From assembly GCA_030828335.1 (NCBI GenBank), contig JAURCQ010000003.1, positions 1-46,508 on the forward strand: a DNA stretch of 46,508 nucleotides. The letters run 5' to 3'. Below the pieces are notes generated by a model that worked only from the letters and a program-made list of their open reading frames with translations, was not told the DNA's origin and ran no database searches. The position numbers and the translations under genes are program-made. Numbering within the stretch: position 1 is the first letter of the stretch; each line of letters starts with the position of its first letter. Shown piece after piece: positions 1 to 9,026 of the stretch. The stretch is from Gammaproteobacteria bacterium (GTDB taxonomy: Bacteria > Pseudomonadota > Gammaproteobacteria > Pseudomonadales > Azotimanducaceae).

Positions 1-240
1 TGCCTCCAGGCGCTCATTGATGCCTCCCAGGCAACGGTGAACGGGGAGGTGCGCCTCGAGCTCTACAAGGGCCAGGTGCGGATTCTCGGTCGCCGCAGCG
101 AGACCGATAGCCTCTACGATGAAGCGGTGGTCACCTTTGAGGACGACGCCGGCGCCTATGATCAGAAAGATGCGGCGGGCTTCATTCGCCTGAACAGCCT
201 CCGCCTACGCACGCGCGCCGCGCGCTACGGCGCCAAGTAA
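1..240 (+). CDS. argG: Argininosuccinate synthase, C-terminal end (partial)
   Basis: The frame is open from the first base and ends at TAA 238-240, giving the last 79 residues of a protein whose start lies outside the window. The segment around [18 protein letters not shown], preceded by [14 protein letters not shown], is the conserved C-terminal tail of argininosuccinate synthase, which helps form the tetramer. The enzyme joins citrulline and aspartate with ATP in arginine synthesis and works in the cytoplasm. It converges on nth, 25 bases away; the gap holds a 10-base palindrome (CCCCGCGGGG, 252-261) that could form part of a shared terminator but has no T-run. The family call is firm; catalytic residues are off-window. 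Confidence 0.93.
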   Translation, partial: CLQALIDASQATVNGEVRLELYKGQVRILGRRSETDSLYDEAVVTFEDDAGAYDQKDAAGFIRLNSLRLRTRAARYGAK

Positions 241-265
241 GCCTGTCCTTTCCCCGCGGGGCGTC

Positions 266-925
266 CTAGGGCGCTTCGTTGCCGTCCTCCGCCGCGGCAA
301 AGCGGCCCTTAAATTCGCATAAATCGAACAGCACGCAGGCCCCGCAGCGGGGCTTGCGTGCGGTGCAGACGTAGCGTCCGTGCAGAATCAAGAGGTGGTG
401 CGCATCCTTTAGGTAGGCCTTGGGGATGTGCTTTAGCAAGCCGTCTTCCACGGCCCGCACGGTTTTTCCCTTGGCTAGGGGGATGCGGTTGGCCAGGCGA
501 AAAATGTGCGTATCCACGGCGAGGGTGGGTTCCCCGAAGGCCGTGTTGAGTACCACGTTCGCGGTTTTCCGACCTACCCCGGGGAGGGCCTCCAAGGCCT
601 TGCGGTCCCGCGGCACCTCGCCCCCGTAGTCCCGCAATAGAATCTCGCAGGTCGCCACCACATTCTTGGCCTTACTGTTAAAGAGTCCAATGTGGCGAAT
701 GTGGCGGCTGACCCCTTCGATGCCGAGCTTCGCCAGGGCGGCCGGGTCCGGGGCTTCCGCGAAGAGCGTTCGCGTGCCCTTGTTCACACTTACGTCCGTG
801 GCCTGCGCCGACAAAATCACGGCGATCAGCAGTTGGAAGGGCGTGTCGTAGATCAGCTCCGTGGTCGGTTCGGGAATGGCTTCCTGGAGCCGAGCAAAAA
901 TGGCTTCGCGCTTCGCTTTGTTCAT
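266..925 (-). CDS. nth: Endonuclease III (DNA glycosylase/AP lyase)
   Basis: This 219-residue protein (E. coli form 211) removes oxidised pyrimidines and nicks abasic sites in base-excision repair. The helix-hairpin-helix LPGVGRKTANVV carries the catalytic Lys120, and Asp138 lies in LAVDTH. The C-terminal [4Fe-4S] loop is complete: Cys187, Cys194, Cys197 and Cys203 with spacing C-x6-C-x2-C-x5-C. Its ATG overlaps the rsxE stop as ATGA, so it is the last gene of the metG-rsx operon. Pairing of nth with rsx is common in gammaproteobacteria. Unlike the neighbouring Rsx membrane subunits, this Fe-S protein has kept every ligand. Confidence 0.97.
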   Translation of the reverse strand: MNKAKREAIFARLQEAIPEPTTELIYDTPFQLLIAVILSAQATDVSVNKGTRTLFAEAPDPAALAKLGIEGVSRHIRHIGLFNSKAKNVVATCEILLRDYGGEVPRDRKALEALPGVGRKTANVVLNTAFGEPTLAVDTHIFRLANRIPLAKGKTVRAVEDGLLKHIPKAYLKDAHHLLILHGRYVCTARKPRCGACVLFDLCEFKGRFAAAEDGNEAP

Positions 926-1524
926 TTAACCGGTCCTGTCACTCGAACCCGTCGGGCGGTGACCTGCTCCGCAAGGGCATCCTGGGAAGGGGGAGGGCCT
1001 ACCGCCTTGCCGGCGCCAAAACTCGCCAGGAGGGCGACGCTCAGGAGGGCGCCGGCGCTGCTCTGGAGGACAGGCAGCAGGGGCGGCGCGCTGCTTTCCC
1101 AGAGCGGCCCAAGGGGCAAGCCGGCGCCGAGCGTGCCCGCACCTAAGCTTTCGCGCAGCGCGGCGATGACGCCCCAAGCCATGAGCCAGAGGAGGCTGGC
1201 CCGGCCGAGCATCGGCGGCCTGTCTTCCTGCGCGAGCGCCAGGAGGCTTGCGCCAAGGGCCCCCAGCAGGGGCAGAGCCGGCGGCGGGGGAAAAACCCCC
1301 AAGGCTTCAGCGCCGAGCCGGGCGAGGCCCCCAGCGGCGGTGCCTAGGGTCAGAAGAGCGATCCCCGGGGCCAGGCCTGGCCCCAGGCGGCGGTGCAGCG
1401 GCGCCAGGGTCCCAAGCAGGAGTCCCAGCAGCAGGCTGAGCACCACGGCGTCGAGGACCCGGGCGCTGCCCAGCAGCATGGGGGGCAGCCAAAACAGGGT
1501 GGAAGGCACGGGGCGTCGCAGCAT
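922..1524 (-). CDS. rsxE: Rsx/Rnf complex subunit RsxE, divergent and cysteine-free
   Basis: This is a 200-residue hydrophobic protein with about six predicted membrane spans, placed between rsxG and nth as in canonical rsxABCDGE-nth operons. The identifying stretch is AALRESLGAGTL (from about residue 120), matching the LRE-x-(I/L)-G-x-GTL signature of RsxE/RnfE. Known RnfA and RnfE are inverted-topology partners whose conserved cysteines hold a [2Fe-2S] cluster in the membrane. This protein has no cysteine at any position and lacks the usual TNC motif. Its start overlaps the rsxG stop by one base, so translation is probably coupled. Either it has a purely structural role or the electron route has changed. 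Identity rests on position plus one motif. Confidence 0.8.
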   Translation of the reverse strand: MLRRPVPSTLFWLPPMLLGSARVLDAVVLSLLLGLLLGTLAPLHRRLGPGLAPGIALLTLGTAAGGLARLGAEALGVFPPPPALPLLGALGASLLALAQEDRPPMLGRASLLWLMAWGVIAALRESLGAGTLGAGLPLGPLWESSAPPLLPVLQSSAGALLSVALLASFGAGKAVGPPPSQDALAEQVTARRVRVTGPVK

Positions 1525-2027
1525 CAGGGGTTGGCCTCGCAGCGGGCAAAGAGCGCTGCGCGCTGATCCCGAAACAGCGCGCGGGCTCGGCCCTGCGCCC
1601 CCCGCAGGGCGCGGGCGGTGATCGTCGCTCCGGTCCAGCCATCGAGGTCGCTAAGCGGCTGCCGGGGGCGGAGATAGCGCCCGCCGTAGCGGGGGGTTTC
1701 TTCGTGTTCTAGCACGCGATGGACCTCGCGTTCCGGGTTGCCCTCAAAGCGCGAGAGCAGCCTAAAGGGGCCGCCCCAACCTTTACCCTCCGTGGTGATC
1801 AGAAGTGCCGGGGTGGGGACGCAGCGCAGGGACGCAGAGCGCGCGCCCGACGCCTCAAGCGTCACCGGGATAAGGGCCTCCGTTCCCGCGAGCGCGCGAA
1901 GGGGCGCATGGTCACGCCAGGCCGCCCAGGCTGCACGGGGGGCGGCGGTGATTTGGCCGAGGCCCTCCAGCGCAAGGGTGCTACCGAGGAGTAAGAGGGC
2001 GAGCAGAAGGGCAGAGGACTTAGGCAT
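1524..2027 (-). CDS. rsxG: Rsx/Rnf complex FMN subunit RsxG
   Basis: This is a 167-residue protein, shorter than the usual 200 or so. One N-terminal membrane anchor (about residues 5-25) is followed by an outside-facing FMN-binding domain. The segment GWGGPF and the EHEETP stretch match the RsxG core. DGWTGATIT ends in the TGAT motif (residues 132-135) whose last threonine carries FMN covalently in RnfG and NqrC proteins. An ApbE-type flavin transferase would be needed and is not in this window. The gene overlaps rsxD by eight bases. In the full complex this flavin takes part in transfer across the membrane, so its retention argues that some electron flow persists. Confidence 0.9.
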   Translation of the reverse strand: MPKSSALLLALLLLGSTLALEGLGQITAAPRAAWAAWRDHAPLRALAGTEALIPVTLEASGARSASLRCVPTPALLITTEGKGWGGPFRLLSRFEGNPEREVHRVLEHEETPRYGGRYLRPRQPLSDLDGWTGATITARALRGAQGRARALFRDQRAALFARCEANP

Positions 2028-2895
2028 GTCCTTGGCGCCTCCCCTCTGCCAGGGCGTCTAGCGCGGGCCCCGCCCCGTTGGCGAGGAGGACGGCGAAGGC
2101 TATGCCATCGGGAAAGGGCCCCTCGCTTCGGAAAAACACCGTAAGGGCGCCGGCGAGGGCGCCCATGGCCAGGCGCCCGGGGGGGGTATGGGCGCCGCTC
2201 ACCGGGTCCGTGATGATGAAAAAGGCGGCGAAGAGGGCGCTGCCGGAGAAGAGGTGGAAAAGAGGGTGGCCAGCGCTGTGGGATCCCCCGCCGTCATAGG
2301 TCAGCACGGCGGCCCCGAGGAGACCCAGGAGGAAGCCCGCGGGGGCGTGCCAGGGGATGGCGCGGCGAAGCACCAGCCCGGCGCCCCCGGCGAGGAGCGC
2401 GAGGGATAGGGCCAGGCCCGATCCCGTGCCCCAGGGTCCGGGCTGAGCCTCAACCCATTCGGAAACCGTGAGGCCCTCGCGACTGGCGAAGGCGGCCAGG
2501 GGCGTGGCACCGCTCACTCCATCCACGGAGGCGAGAGGAAAGAGCACGAGGAGCGCCGCGTAGCCCACCATGGCGGGGTTAAAGGGGTTTCGTCCTAGCC
2601 CTCCGAAGGGCGCCTTACCGAGGGCAATGGCGAGGACGCCAGCGAGGGTCGTGAGGGCGGCGCCAGCGCTGGCCGGTAAGGCAAGGGCAAGCAGCCACCC
2701 GGTGAGTAGCGCGCTACCGTCCTTGAGGCTTCCTGCGCTGCGCCGCAGAAGGGCCTCCCCGGCCAGGGCGCCGATCGGCCCCGCGAGGAGCTGTAGGCCA
2801 AGGGCTGGACCCTCCTGGGTCAGGCGCAGGATCGCGGCGGGGATCGTGGCCAGGAGCACGGCCATCATGAGCTTGGGCACGGACGCGCGGCTCAC
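2020..2895 (-). CDS. rsxD: Rsx/Rnf complex membrane FMN subunit RsxD
   Basis: This 291-residue multi-span membrane protein is somewhat short (the usual length is about 350). It has GGLGRNPFNPAMVGY near residues 98-112, and VDGVSGATPL with the SGAT covalent flavinylation motif at 128-131 (Thr131). Further on are HLFSGSALFAAFFIITDPVS and the C-terminal PDGIAFAVLLANGAGP, all family signatures. It belongs to the NqrB/RnfD family. Sequence conservation is clearly higher here than in RsxA and RsxE. ATGA overlap with rsxC indicates coupling. Confidence 0.94.
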   Translation of the reverse strand: MSRASVPKLMMAVLLATIPAAILRLTQEGPALGLQLLAGPIGALAGEALLRRSAGSLKDGSALLTGWLLALALPASAGAALTTLAGVLAIALGKAPFGGLGRNPFNPAMVGYAALLVLFPLASVDGVSGATPLAAFASREGLTVSEWVEAQPGPWGTGSGLALSLALLAGGAGLVLRRAIPWHAPAGFLLGLLGAAVLTYDGGGSHSAGHPLFHLFSGSALFAAFFIITDPVSGAHTPPGRLAMGALAGALTVFFRSEGPFPDGIAFAVLLANGAGPALDALAEGRRQGHA

Positions 2896-3407
2896 GAGGC
2901 GTCTCCGAGGGCGGTAAGGGCGGCGGTCAGCCGAGCAAGGTCGTCTTCACGCCCCTCCGCCTGGGCCTTCTCCATGGCCCGCTGTAGGGCGGCGCGCTGC
3001 GCGTCCCGCCGCGCATCGGTGCCGCCCTTGGCGGGCCGCCGAGCCTCGGCCCGTCGCTGGGCTTCTGCCCGGCGCTGACGCTTCGCTTCAAGGGCCTCGG
3101 CCTCCGCGGCCTGAAGCCGTGCCTCCCGGGCTTCATAGCGTTCCCCAGCCTGCCGCGCGTCCTCGGCGGCGCGGGCCTTCGCCTCAGTCCAGCGCAGCAC
3201 CTGCCCCTGCCCCTCGCGAAAGCGCGCCGTGAGGGGGAGCGCGCTCGGGCAGTGGTCCTGGCACGCGCGGCAAGCGCCGCAGCGCGCAAGCCCGAGGGCG
3301 TCTGCCCGGGCCAGATCCCCCTGCGCCAGCGCCTCGTAGAGCTGATTCGGCCATAGCCCCTTGGGGCACACGGGCACGCAGGCGCCACAGTGAATGCAGG
3401 GCATCAT
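2892..3407 (-). CDS. rsxC: RsxC-like protein reduced to the double [4Fe-4S] and coiled-coil tail
   Basis: The 171-residue product aligns only with the C-terminal part of RsxC/RnfC. It starts directly at [13 protein letters not shown] (Cys4, 7, 10, 14), followed by a second cluster [12 protein letters not shown] (Cys43, 46, 49, 53). A charged, Ala/Glu/Arg-rich coiled coil runs from about residue 70 to 165. Canonical RsxC has roughly 370 residues before this point, forming the 51K-like NADH/FMN fold and the SLBB domain; none of that is present. The upstream gene rsxB ends inside the start codon (ATGATG overlapping TGA), so there is no room for a lost exon or frameshifted half. The coding frame is clean. 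It could dock on RsxB as an extra ferredoxin module. Confidence 0.88.
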   Translation of the reverse strand: MMPCIHCGACVPVCPKGLWPNQLYEALAQGDLARADALGLARCGACRACQDHCPSALPLTARFREGQGQVLRWTEAKARAAEDARQAGERYEAREARLQAAEAEALEAKRQRRAEAQRRAEARRPAKGGTDARRDAQRAALQRAMEKAQAEGREDDLARLTAALTALGDAS

Positions 3408-3904
3408 GGCGCAGCGCCCCGGGGGATCAGATCAATGCAGTCCACGGGGCAGGGGGCTACACAGAGGTCGCAGCCCGTGCACCAGTTCTCCACCACGCTA
3501 TGCATGCGCTGGGCCGCCCCCAGGATGGCGTCCACGGGGCAGGCTTGGATGCACTTCGTACAGCCGATGCATTCCTCTTCCCGAATCACCGCCACCAGGG
3601 GCGAAGGCGTTGGCGCGTCTAGGGGCGCCAGGGGCCGCCCGAGCACCCGGGCAAGATGATCTGCGCCCTCCTGGCCCCCCGGGGCGCAGAGCGTCGCCGG
3701 GGCCCCCTCCACCACGGCCTTGGCATAGGGGCGACAGCCGGCGTAGCCACAGTGGCCACACTGGGTTTGGGGGAGGAGGGCATGAACCTGCGCTTCCAGG
3801 GCATCCGACCCTCGGGCCGCCCGCCGCTTCTCCGCCCGCGCCAGCGCCAGAAGGCCGGCGAGGCCAAGCAGCACGAGGGTGAGGCTCATGGTGAGGCCAG
3901 TCAC
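3404..3904 (-). CDS. rsxB: Rsx/Rnf complex ferredoxin subunit RsxB
   Basis: The GTG start at 3904 overlaps the rsxA stop (GTGA) and gives 166 residues; an in-frame ATG five codons later is an alternative. An N-terminal membrane anchor (about residues 6-22) is followed by the Fe4 domain [15 protein letters not shown] with Cys49, 52, 57 and 73. Two classical ferredoxin motifs follow: [12 protein letters not shown] (Cys112, 115, 118, 122) and [12 protein letters not shown] (Cys142, 145, 148, 152). All ligands for three [4Fe-4S] clusters are intact, in contrast to the changes in RsxA, RsxC and RsxE. RsxB faces the cytoplasm and relays electrons in the complex. Confidence 0.95.
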   Translation of the reverse strand: MTGLTMSLTLVLLGLAGLLALARAEKRRAARGSDALEAQVHALLPQTQCGHCGYAGCRPYAKAVVEGAPATLCAPGGQEGADHLARVLGRPLAPLDAPTPSPLVAVIREEECIGCTKCIQACPVDAILGAAQRMHSVVENWCTGCDLCVAPCPVDCIDLIPRGAAP

Positions 3905-4413
3905 GCGCTCACCCCCTGGAGGGCGAGGGCGAGGATCGCCATCGCCCAAAGGCGAGGGGCAAGCGATGGCGTTGCGCTGCCCTCAAGGCGGGCAAAGAGC
4001 GCGGAAAACACCGGAAGGCTAGCGCCGAGAAGCAGGGGCAGGACGAGCAGCGTTCCCATGGGCGTGGTGGGCTCGGCGCCGGCGAAGGCCCAGAGCAGGA
4101 GCGCCGGGGAAAGCACGATCAGGAGCCGAAGGGGTGCGGCGGCCCCCAGGGGCTTGGAAAGGCTTAGGGCCAGAACTGCAGCGAGCCCCGCCAAGAGGGG
4201 CAGCATCACGGCCGCGCTCGGCTGCGTCCCCAGCCCAAGGCTGGGGAGGGCGCGTCCCCCGAGCCCCGCTAGCAGGAGCGCCAGCGCGACGGGGCGCACG
4301 AGGGCGAGGGCGTCCCGGGGGGTCGCCGGCAAGGTCAGAAGGAGGAGCAGGGCGCTCCCCTGCACCGCGAGCCAGGGGGTCTCGGCGAGGGCGGAGAGCA
4401 GGGGCTCGCTCAT
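3901..4413 (-). CDS. rsxA: Rsx/Rnf complex subunit RsxA, divergent and cysteine-free
   Basis: This is a 170-residue, very hydrophobic protein at the rsxA position, five bases after metG. Canonical RsxA is about 193 residues with NNFVL and TNC motifs; both are absent here, and the protein has no cysteine. The C-terminal 50 residues ([15 protein letters not shown] and the final membrane span) still align with the RsxA ending in charge pattern and span order, which together with gene order supports the call. In known complexes RsxA and RsxE share a membrane [2Fe-2S] cluster that this pair cannot ligate with Cys. Similarity alone would be weak. Confidence 0.72.
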   Translation of the reverse strand: MSEPLLSALAETPWLAVQGSALLLLLTLPATPRDALALVRPVALALLLAGLGGRALPSLGLGTQPSAAVMLPLLAGLAAVLALSLSKPLGAAAPLRLLIVLSPALLLWAFAGAEPTTPMGTLLVLPLLLGASLPVFSALFARLEGSATPSLAPRLWAMAILALALQGVSA

Positions 4414-4418
4414 GGGAC

Positions 4419-6476
4419 CTAGGAGATCTCCATGCCGGGGGTGGCGCCCCTATCGGGGCCTAGAAGAAAGATGTCTTTCCCCCCGGGGCCCGCGGCCAGC
4501 ACCATGCCTTCGGACACGCCAAAGCGCATCTTCCGGGGGGCGAGGTTGGCGAGCAGCACCACAAAGCGCCCCTCAAGGTCGCTGGGTTCGTAGGCGGCGC
4601 GAATGCCCGAGAGCACCTGGCGCTGGCCCAGGGGACCAACATCCAGGGTGAGGCGCAGGAGCTTATCCGCGCCCTCCACCGTTTCCGCCTTGAGCACCTG
4701 GGCGGCGCGGAGATCCAGCGCCGCGAATTGATCAATGGTGATGAAGGCCTCGGCGCCTTCCTGCGCTGCGGCGGGGGTGGGCGCCGCCTTGGCCGCAGAA
4801 GCCTTCGCTTCCGGGGCGGGTGCGGCCTTGCTGGCCTCCACCATGGCGTCCACGGCCTTACGCTCCAGGCGCGTCTTGAGAGGCTTAAAGGGCTTGATGG
4901 GATGGTCGCCCAGCCAGCGCTGACCGTCCTCCCAGGTCAGGGGCTCAACCGCCAGGAAGGCTTCGGCAGCCTCGGCCATTTTCGGGAGCGCGGGCTTCAG
5001 GGCCGTCATCAGCACGCGGAAGAGATTGAGACCGAGGGTGCAAACGTCCTGCACGGCCTGGGCTTGGTCCGGGTCCTTGGCCAGTACCCAGGGTTTCTCC
5101 GCGTCGATGTACTGGTTGGCTCGATCCGCGAGCGCCATGATGAGGCGCACGGCCTTCGCGTATTCTCCGCTGTCAAAGGCCTCCCCGATGGGCCCAAGGG
5201 CGGCTTGGGCTTCTGCCCAGAGCGCTTCATCGGCAATCTTCGCCCCAAGGCGGCCGCCATGCTGCTTGTGAAGGAAGCCCGCGCAGCGGGAGGCAATGTT
5301 GACCACCTTGCCGACGAGGTCGGCGTTGACCCGGGCCACGAAGTCATCAAGGGATAGGTCGATGTCATCCGTGTTCGGCCCGAGCTTCGCGGCGAAGTAG
5401 TAGCGCAGGTACTCCGGATCGAGGTGTTCCCGGTAAGTGCTGGCGTTGATGAAGGTGCCCCGGCTCTTCGACATCTTGGTGCCGTCCACGGTGAGGAAGC
5501 CGTGGGTATGAATGCGGGTGGGGGTGCGGAAACCCGCGCCCTCCAGCATGGCGGGCCAGAACAGGGTGTGAAAGTTCACGATGTCCTTGCCGATGAAGTG
5601 GTGCACCTCAGCAGTGCTGTCCGCGGCCCAGATATCCTCAAAGCTCACGCCCTGGCTCCGGCCCTCGGCCACCAGCTTCTTCAGCGCAGCCATGTAGCCA
5701 ATGGGGGCGTCGAGCCAAACGTAGAAATACTTGTTGTCGCTCCCAGGGATTTGGAAGCCGAAGTAGGGGGCGTCCCGGCTGATGTCCCAGGCCCGCAGGC
5801 CGGCGCCCAGCCACTCCTTAATCTTGTTGGCGACCTCGGGCTGGAGCGTGCCCTTTTGGGTCCAGCCTTCTAGGAAGGCTTGCTGCTTTCCCAGGTCGAA
5901 GAAGTAGTGTTCCGAGCTTCGGAGCTCGGGGGTCGCCTCGGAGAGGGTCGAGCGCGGGTTCTTCAGCTCCGTGGCTTCGTAGGTGGCCCCGCACTTCTCG
6001 CAGTTATCGCCGTACTGGTCCTCGGCGTCGCAGCGGGGGCAGGTGCCCTTGAGGAAGCGGTCGGCGAGGAACATGCCCTTGGCGGGATCAAAATATTGGG
6101 AGACTTCCCGGGTGAAGATCAGCCCCGCGTCGCGGCAACGCTGGAAAATCAGCTCCGCGCAGGCGCGGTTTTCGTCGCTGTGGGTCGTGTAGTAGATATC
6201 GTGGTCGACGTGAAAGGCCGCGAGGTCCTCCGCGTGGGCGGCGCGGTAGCGCTCCACGAGGGCCTCCGCCGGTTCCCCAAGCCGCTCCGCGGTGAGCATC
6301 ATGGGCGTGCCATGGCTGTCGTCGGCGCAGCAGTAGATCACCCGATGCCCCTTCAGCTTCTGAAAGCGCACCCAGATATCGGTTTGGATGTGCTCCAGCA
6401 GGTGCCCAAAGTGGATATCACCACTCGCGTAGGGCAGGGCACTGGTGACAAATAGGGTACGGGGCGCGGCGGCCAT
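4419..6476 (-). CDS. metG: Methionyl-tRNA synthetase
   Basis: This 685-residue class I synthetase charges tRNA-Met. It has the HFGH form of the HIGH motif in [12 protein letters not shown], and a zinc knuckle with two CxxC pairs (CPRC and CEKC). The KMSKS loop reads [10 protein letters not shown]. After an Ala-rich linker comes a C-terminal tRNA-binding OB fold ([16 protein letters not shown] onward), typical of dimeric bacterial enzymes. I chose the ATG at 6476 because homologues start just before the [11 protein letters not shown] segment; the frame stays open to 6536 but that extension is not conserved. It heads the rsx operon and is divergent from apbC. Confidence 0.97.
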   Translation of the reverse strand: MAAAPRTLFVTSALPYASGDIHFGHLLEHIQTDIWVRFQKLKGHRVIYCCADDSHGTPMMLTAERLGEPAEALVERYRAAHAEDLAAFHVDHDIYYTTHSDENRACAELIFQRCRDAGLIFTREVSQYFDPAKGMFLADRFLKGTCPRCDAEDQYGDNCEKCGATYEATELKNPRSTLSEATPELRSSEHYFFDLGKQQAFLEGWTQKGTLQPEVANKIKEWLGAGLRAWDISRDAPYFGFQIPGSDNKYFYVWLDAPIGYMAALKKLVAEGRSQGVSFEDIWAADSTAEVHHFIGKDIVNFHTLFWPAMLEGAGFRTPTRIHTHGFLTVDGTKMSKSRGTFINASTYREHLDPEYLRYYFAAKLGPNTDDIDLSLDDFVARVNADLVGKVVNIASRCAGFLHKQHGGRLGAKIADEALWAEAQAALGPIGEAFDSGEYAKAVRLIMALADRANQYIDAEKPWVLAKDPDQAQAVQDVCTLGLNLFRVLMTALKPALPKMAEAAEAFLAVEPLTWEDGQRWLGDHPIKPFKPLKTRLERKAVDAMVEASKAAPAPEAKASAAKAAPTPAAAQEGAEAFITIDQFAALDLRAAQVLKAETVEGADKLLRLTLDVGPLGQRQVLSGIRAAYEPSDLEGRFVVLLANLAPRKMRFGVSEGMVLAAGPGGKDIFLLGPDRGATPGMEIS

Positions 6477-6610
6477 GGCGCGGGCTGACTCCAAGCAGGG
6501 AACTGGCGCGAGAGCATACCTAGGGGCGAAAGCCATTGCACCCTGAGCCCCTCGCTGGCAAGGCCGCCGCGGCCTATACTGCCCCGCTTTGTGCGGCGAA
6601 GGAGCAGGTC
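6477..6610. promoter_or_regulatory. Divergent metG / apbC promoter region
   Basis: This 134-base gap must hold both promoters. On the plus strand TATACT (6575-6580) is a good -10 box 30 bases before the apbC start, with no clear -35. On the minus strand TATGCT (6518 down to 6513) is the best -10 for metG. A strong ribosome site (AAGGAG, 6599-6604) precedes the apbC ATG. The boxes were read by eye. Confidence 0.4.
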
Positions 6611-7714
6611 ATGGCCTTGGTGGACGAGCAACAGGTGCACGCCTGCTTGGCGGAGGTGGTCGATCCCCTCACGGAAGCGCCCCTCCTATCCCATACGACC
6701 TTAAGCGGGATCACGCCCCTCACCCTAGAGGACGGGTCTGCGGTGCGCGTGCACCTGACCTTCCCCTATCCCCTGGCGGGAGCGCTCGGCTATTGGCAGC
6801 GAACTCTCCGCGAGGCCCTGGCACCGGTGGTGGCGCCGGAGCAGCTCCAGCTCACCCTCGATTGGCGCATCGAGCCCCAGCAGCCTCAGGGCCAGCTGGC
6901 TCCGCTCCAGAGCGTCGCCAACATCATCGCCGTGGCCTCGGGAAAGGGCGGGGTTGGGAAGTCCACCACCGCCGTGAACCTGGCCCTGGCGCTGCAGGCC
7001 GAGGGCGCCCGAGTCGGCATGCTCGACGCCGATATCTATGGCCCGTCCCTGGGGCTGCTCCTTGGGGTGGACGAGGGCACGCGCCCCGAGGTGGTGAACG
7101 AGAACACCTTCGTGCCCGTCACCGCCCACGGCCTTCCCCTCATGTCCATGGCCCTGCTGACCACCGATCGCACCCCCATGGTGTGGCGCGGGCCCATGGC
7201 CAGCGGCGCGCTCCAGCAGATGCTCACGCAAACCCGCTGGCCCGCGCTGGACTACCTCATTGTGGATATGCCGCCGGGCACGGGGGATATCGCTCTGACG
7301 CTCTCGCAGCAGGTGCCCCTCGCCGGCGCCGTGGTGGTGACCACGCCTCAGGATTTGGCCCTGCTTGATGCCCGGAAGGGCATTGAGATGTTCCGCCGCG
7401 TTGAGGTCCCCGTGCTGGGGATCGTGGAAAACATGAGCATCCATATCTGCAGCGCCTGTGGGCATGGGGAGCCCATCTTTGGCAGCGGGGGCGGCCTGCG
7501 TATTGCAGAACATTACGAAGTGCCTATGCTCGGGGCCCTGCCCCTGGCGCTGGCTATTCGGGAGGATGCGGATAGCGGCTGCCCCACGGTAGTGGCGAAT
7601 CCGGAAAGTCCCGAAGCGCTGGTGTATCGCGATCTGGCTCGGCGCCTCGCGGCGCGCCTCGCCTGCCGCAGCGGGGCTGCGGAAGCCCCCCTAATCACCA
7701 TTCTTGACGACTAA
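6611..7714 (+). CDS. apbC: Fe-S cluster carrier ATPase ApbC/Mrp
   Basis: This 367-residue P-loop protein carries and delivers [4Fe-4S] clusters to apoproteins in the cytoplasm. An N-terminal MIP18/DUF59-like domain (about residues 1-90) precedes the Mrp/NBP35 ATPase domain. The deviant Walker A is GKGGVGKS, followed by [10 protein letters not shown]. The CxxC bridging motif is in ICSACGH, and DMPPGTGD is the Walker B region. The ATG at 6611 follows AAGGAG at good spacing; the frame extends 25 codons further upstream but without a ribosome site. The metG-apbC-dcd order is also known from Pseudomonas. Its client Fe-S proteins could include Nth and RsxB next door, though that is inference. Confidence 0.95.
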   Translation: MALVDEQQVHACLAEVVDPLTEAPLLSHTTLSGITPLTLEDGSAVRVHLTFPYPLAGALGYWQRTLREALAPVVAPEQLQLTLDWRIEPQQPQGQLAPLQSVANIIAVASGKGGVGKSTTAVNLALALQAEGARVGMLDADIYGPSLGLLLGVDEGTRPEVVNENTFVPVTAHGLPLMSMALLTTDRTPMVWRGPMASGALQQMLTQTRWPALDYLIVDMPPGTGDIALTLSQQVPLAGAVVVTTPQDLALLDARKGIEMFRRVEVPVLGIVENMSIHICSACGHGEPIFGSGGGLRIAEHYEVPMLGALPLALAIREDADSGCPTVVANPESPEALVYRDLARRLAARLACRSGAAEAPLITILDD

Positions 7715-7734
7715 GCCGTGCGGGAGCGCGCCCC

Positions 7735-8304
7735 ATGAGTATCAAAGCAGACCGTTGGATCCGTCGTATGGCGGAAGAGCAGGGCATGATCGAGCCCTTC
7801 GTACCGGGCCAGGTGCGGGAAGGGGCGAGCGGCGATCGGCTCATCTCCTACGGCACCTCCAGCTACGGCTACGACGTGCGCTGCGCCGATGAGTTCAAGG
7901 TGTTCACGAATATTCACTCCGCCACCGTGGATCCGAAGAACTTCGACGCCCGAAGCTTCGTCGATGTCACGGGCCCGGTGTGCGTGATTCCGCCCAACAG
8001 CTTTGCGCTTGCGCGGACCGTGGAGTATTTCCGCATTCCTTCCAACGTGCTGGTGATTTGCGTCGGCAAATCGACCTACGCGCGCTGCGGCATCATCGTG
8101 AACGTGACGCCCCTCGAGCCCTCCTGGGAAGGGCACGTCACCCTGGAGTTCTCCAACACCACGAACCTGCCGGCGAAGATTTATGCCGGGGAGGGGGTTG
8201 CGCAGATGCTCTTCTTCGAATCCGACGAGCAATGCGACACCACCTACGGGGCCCGGGGAGGCAAGTATCAGGGCCAGCGCGGCGTCACCTTGCCGCGCAC
8301 CTAG
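7735..8304 (+). CDS. dcd: dCTP deaminase
   Basis: This 189-residue enzyme deaminates dCTP to dUTP, the main source of dUMP for thymidylate in gammaproteobacteria. It is a trimeric dUTPase-fold protein. The segment [13 protein letters not shown], the core [11 protein letters not shown], and the [19 protein letters not shown] region with the catalytic Glu are all present. The end [19 protein letters not shown] is the usual C-terminal arm. It lies 20 bases after apbC and probably shares its transcript. Its stop overlaps that of the convergent DUF3108 gene by four bases at a CTAG sequence. Confidence 0.97.
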   Translation: MSIKADRWIRRMAEEQGMIEPFVPGQVREGASGDRLISYGTSSYGYDVRCADEFKVFTNIHSATVDPKNFDARSFVDVTGPVCVIPPNSFALARTVEYFRIPSNVLVICVGKSTYARCGIIVNVTPLEPSWEGHVTLEFSNTTNLPAKIYAGEGVAQMLFFESDEQCDTTYGARGGKYQGQRGVTLPRT

Positions 8305-9026
8305 GGGGTCGGGGCGTTGCCCCGGGCCGTCAGCCAAATGGTCAGCAGGCGCCCGTCTTCCCGGTGCTCCAAGCGGAGCAGGGCCCCGTCCGCTTCCGCG
8401 AACCACAATTTCATTTTCTCGTCACTGCCGGCCTCGAATTGACGTTCGAGGACCAGCGCCCGCTCCCCGGGCTCGGCGCCCGCCTCCCCTGGGGGAAGGG
8501 CCTCGGAGTCGAGCACGCGCCAGCGCATTTCCGTGGGGTCCCCGCCGTCGGTCATGGTAAGGCTGAGTTCGGCGCCCCGGGCTGGCCAACCCGCTAGAAG
8601 GCGCTGCTTTAGGGCGAGCTGCCAACTTAGGGGGTCAAAGGTCCCCGGGGTGAGAGGGTCCTCCCGGGGCTTATCGCCGGTGCGCGTGAGGCGTCCCCGT
8701 TCCCAGTCAAAGATCAGCCGTCGCTCTCGCTGCCGTCCCAGCCCCTGCTGTCGAGTGACGTAGTAGAGAGGTCGGGGCGTCCCCGTGTCATCCAGCTCAA
8801 AGGTTGCCTGTTCCTCAACCCCCATAAATAGGGCGCCCAGGGTGGTTTCAAACTGAAAGCGGCCATCGCTGCGGCGCTCGAGGCTGCGCGTGCCGCGTGC
8901 GTGGAACGGTAAGCCTTCGTAGCTGGCCTCATAGTGATGAAGGAAGGGGGTGAGTTCGGCACTCTGCCCCGGGAGGGCGATGCTAAGAACGCACAGTAGG
9001 GCGATGCGGCGAAGGCTTAGGGCCAT
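8301..9026 (-). CDS. DUF3108 family exported protein of unknown function
   Basis: This 241-residue protein starts with a signal peptide ([20 protein letters not shown], cleavage after QSA), so it is probably periplasmic. The rest is beta-rich, with the [18 protein letters not shown] opening typical of DUF3108 proteins that sit beside purN in Pseudomonas-like genomes. No catalytic motif is visible. I chose the ATG at 9026, which overlaps the purN end by ten bases; a longer frame exists but would put the signal peptide inside the protein. The function is unknown. The link to purine genes may be only positional. Confidence 0.8.
   Translation of the reverse strand: MALSLRRIALLCVLSIALPGQSAELTPFLHHYEASYEGLPFHARGTRSLERRSDGRFQFETTLGALFMGVEEQATFELDDTGTPRPLYYVTRQQGLGRQRERRLIFDWERGRLTRTGDKPREDPLTPGTFDPLSWQLALKQRLLAGWPARGAELSLTMTDGGDPTEMRWRVLDSEALPPGEAGAEPGERALVLERQFEAGSDEKMKLWFAEADGALLRLEHREDGRLLTIWLTARGNAPTP

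Noticed and set aside
2892-3960. Frameshift or sequencing error as the cause of short RsxC
   Set aside because: The start codon overlaps the rsxB stop and rsxB is complete to its last Cys motif; there is no space for about 370 missing residues.
3656-4651. Long plus-strand frame across rsxA/rsxB
   Set aside because: Arg/Pro/Ala-rich composition without motifs; the minus-strand Rsx proteins explain the region. This does not rescue the missing RsxC domain.
6477-6536. Earlier metG start at 6536
   Set aside because: The added 20 residues are not conserved and would overlap the apbC promoter region.
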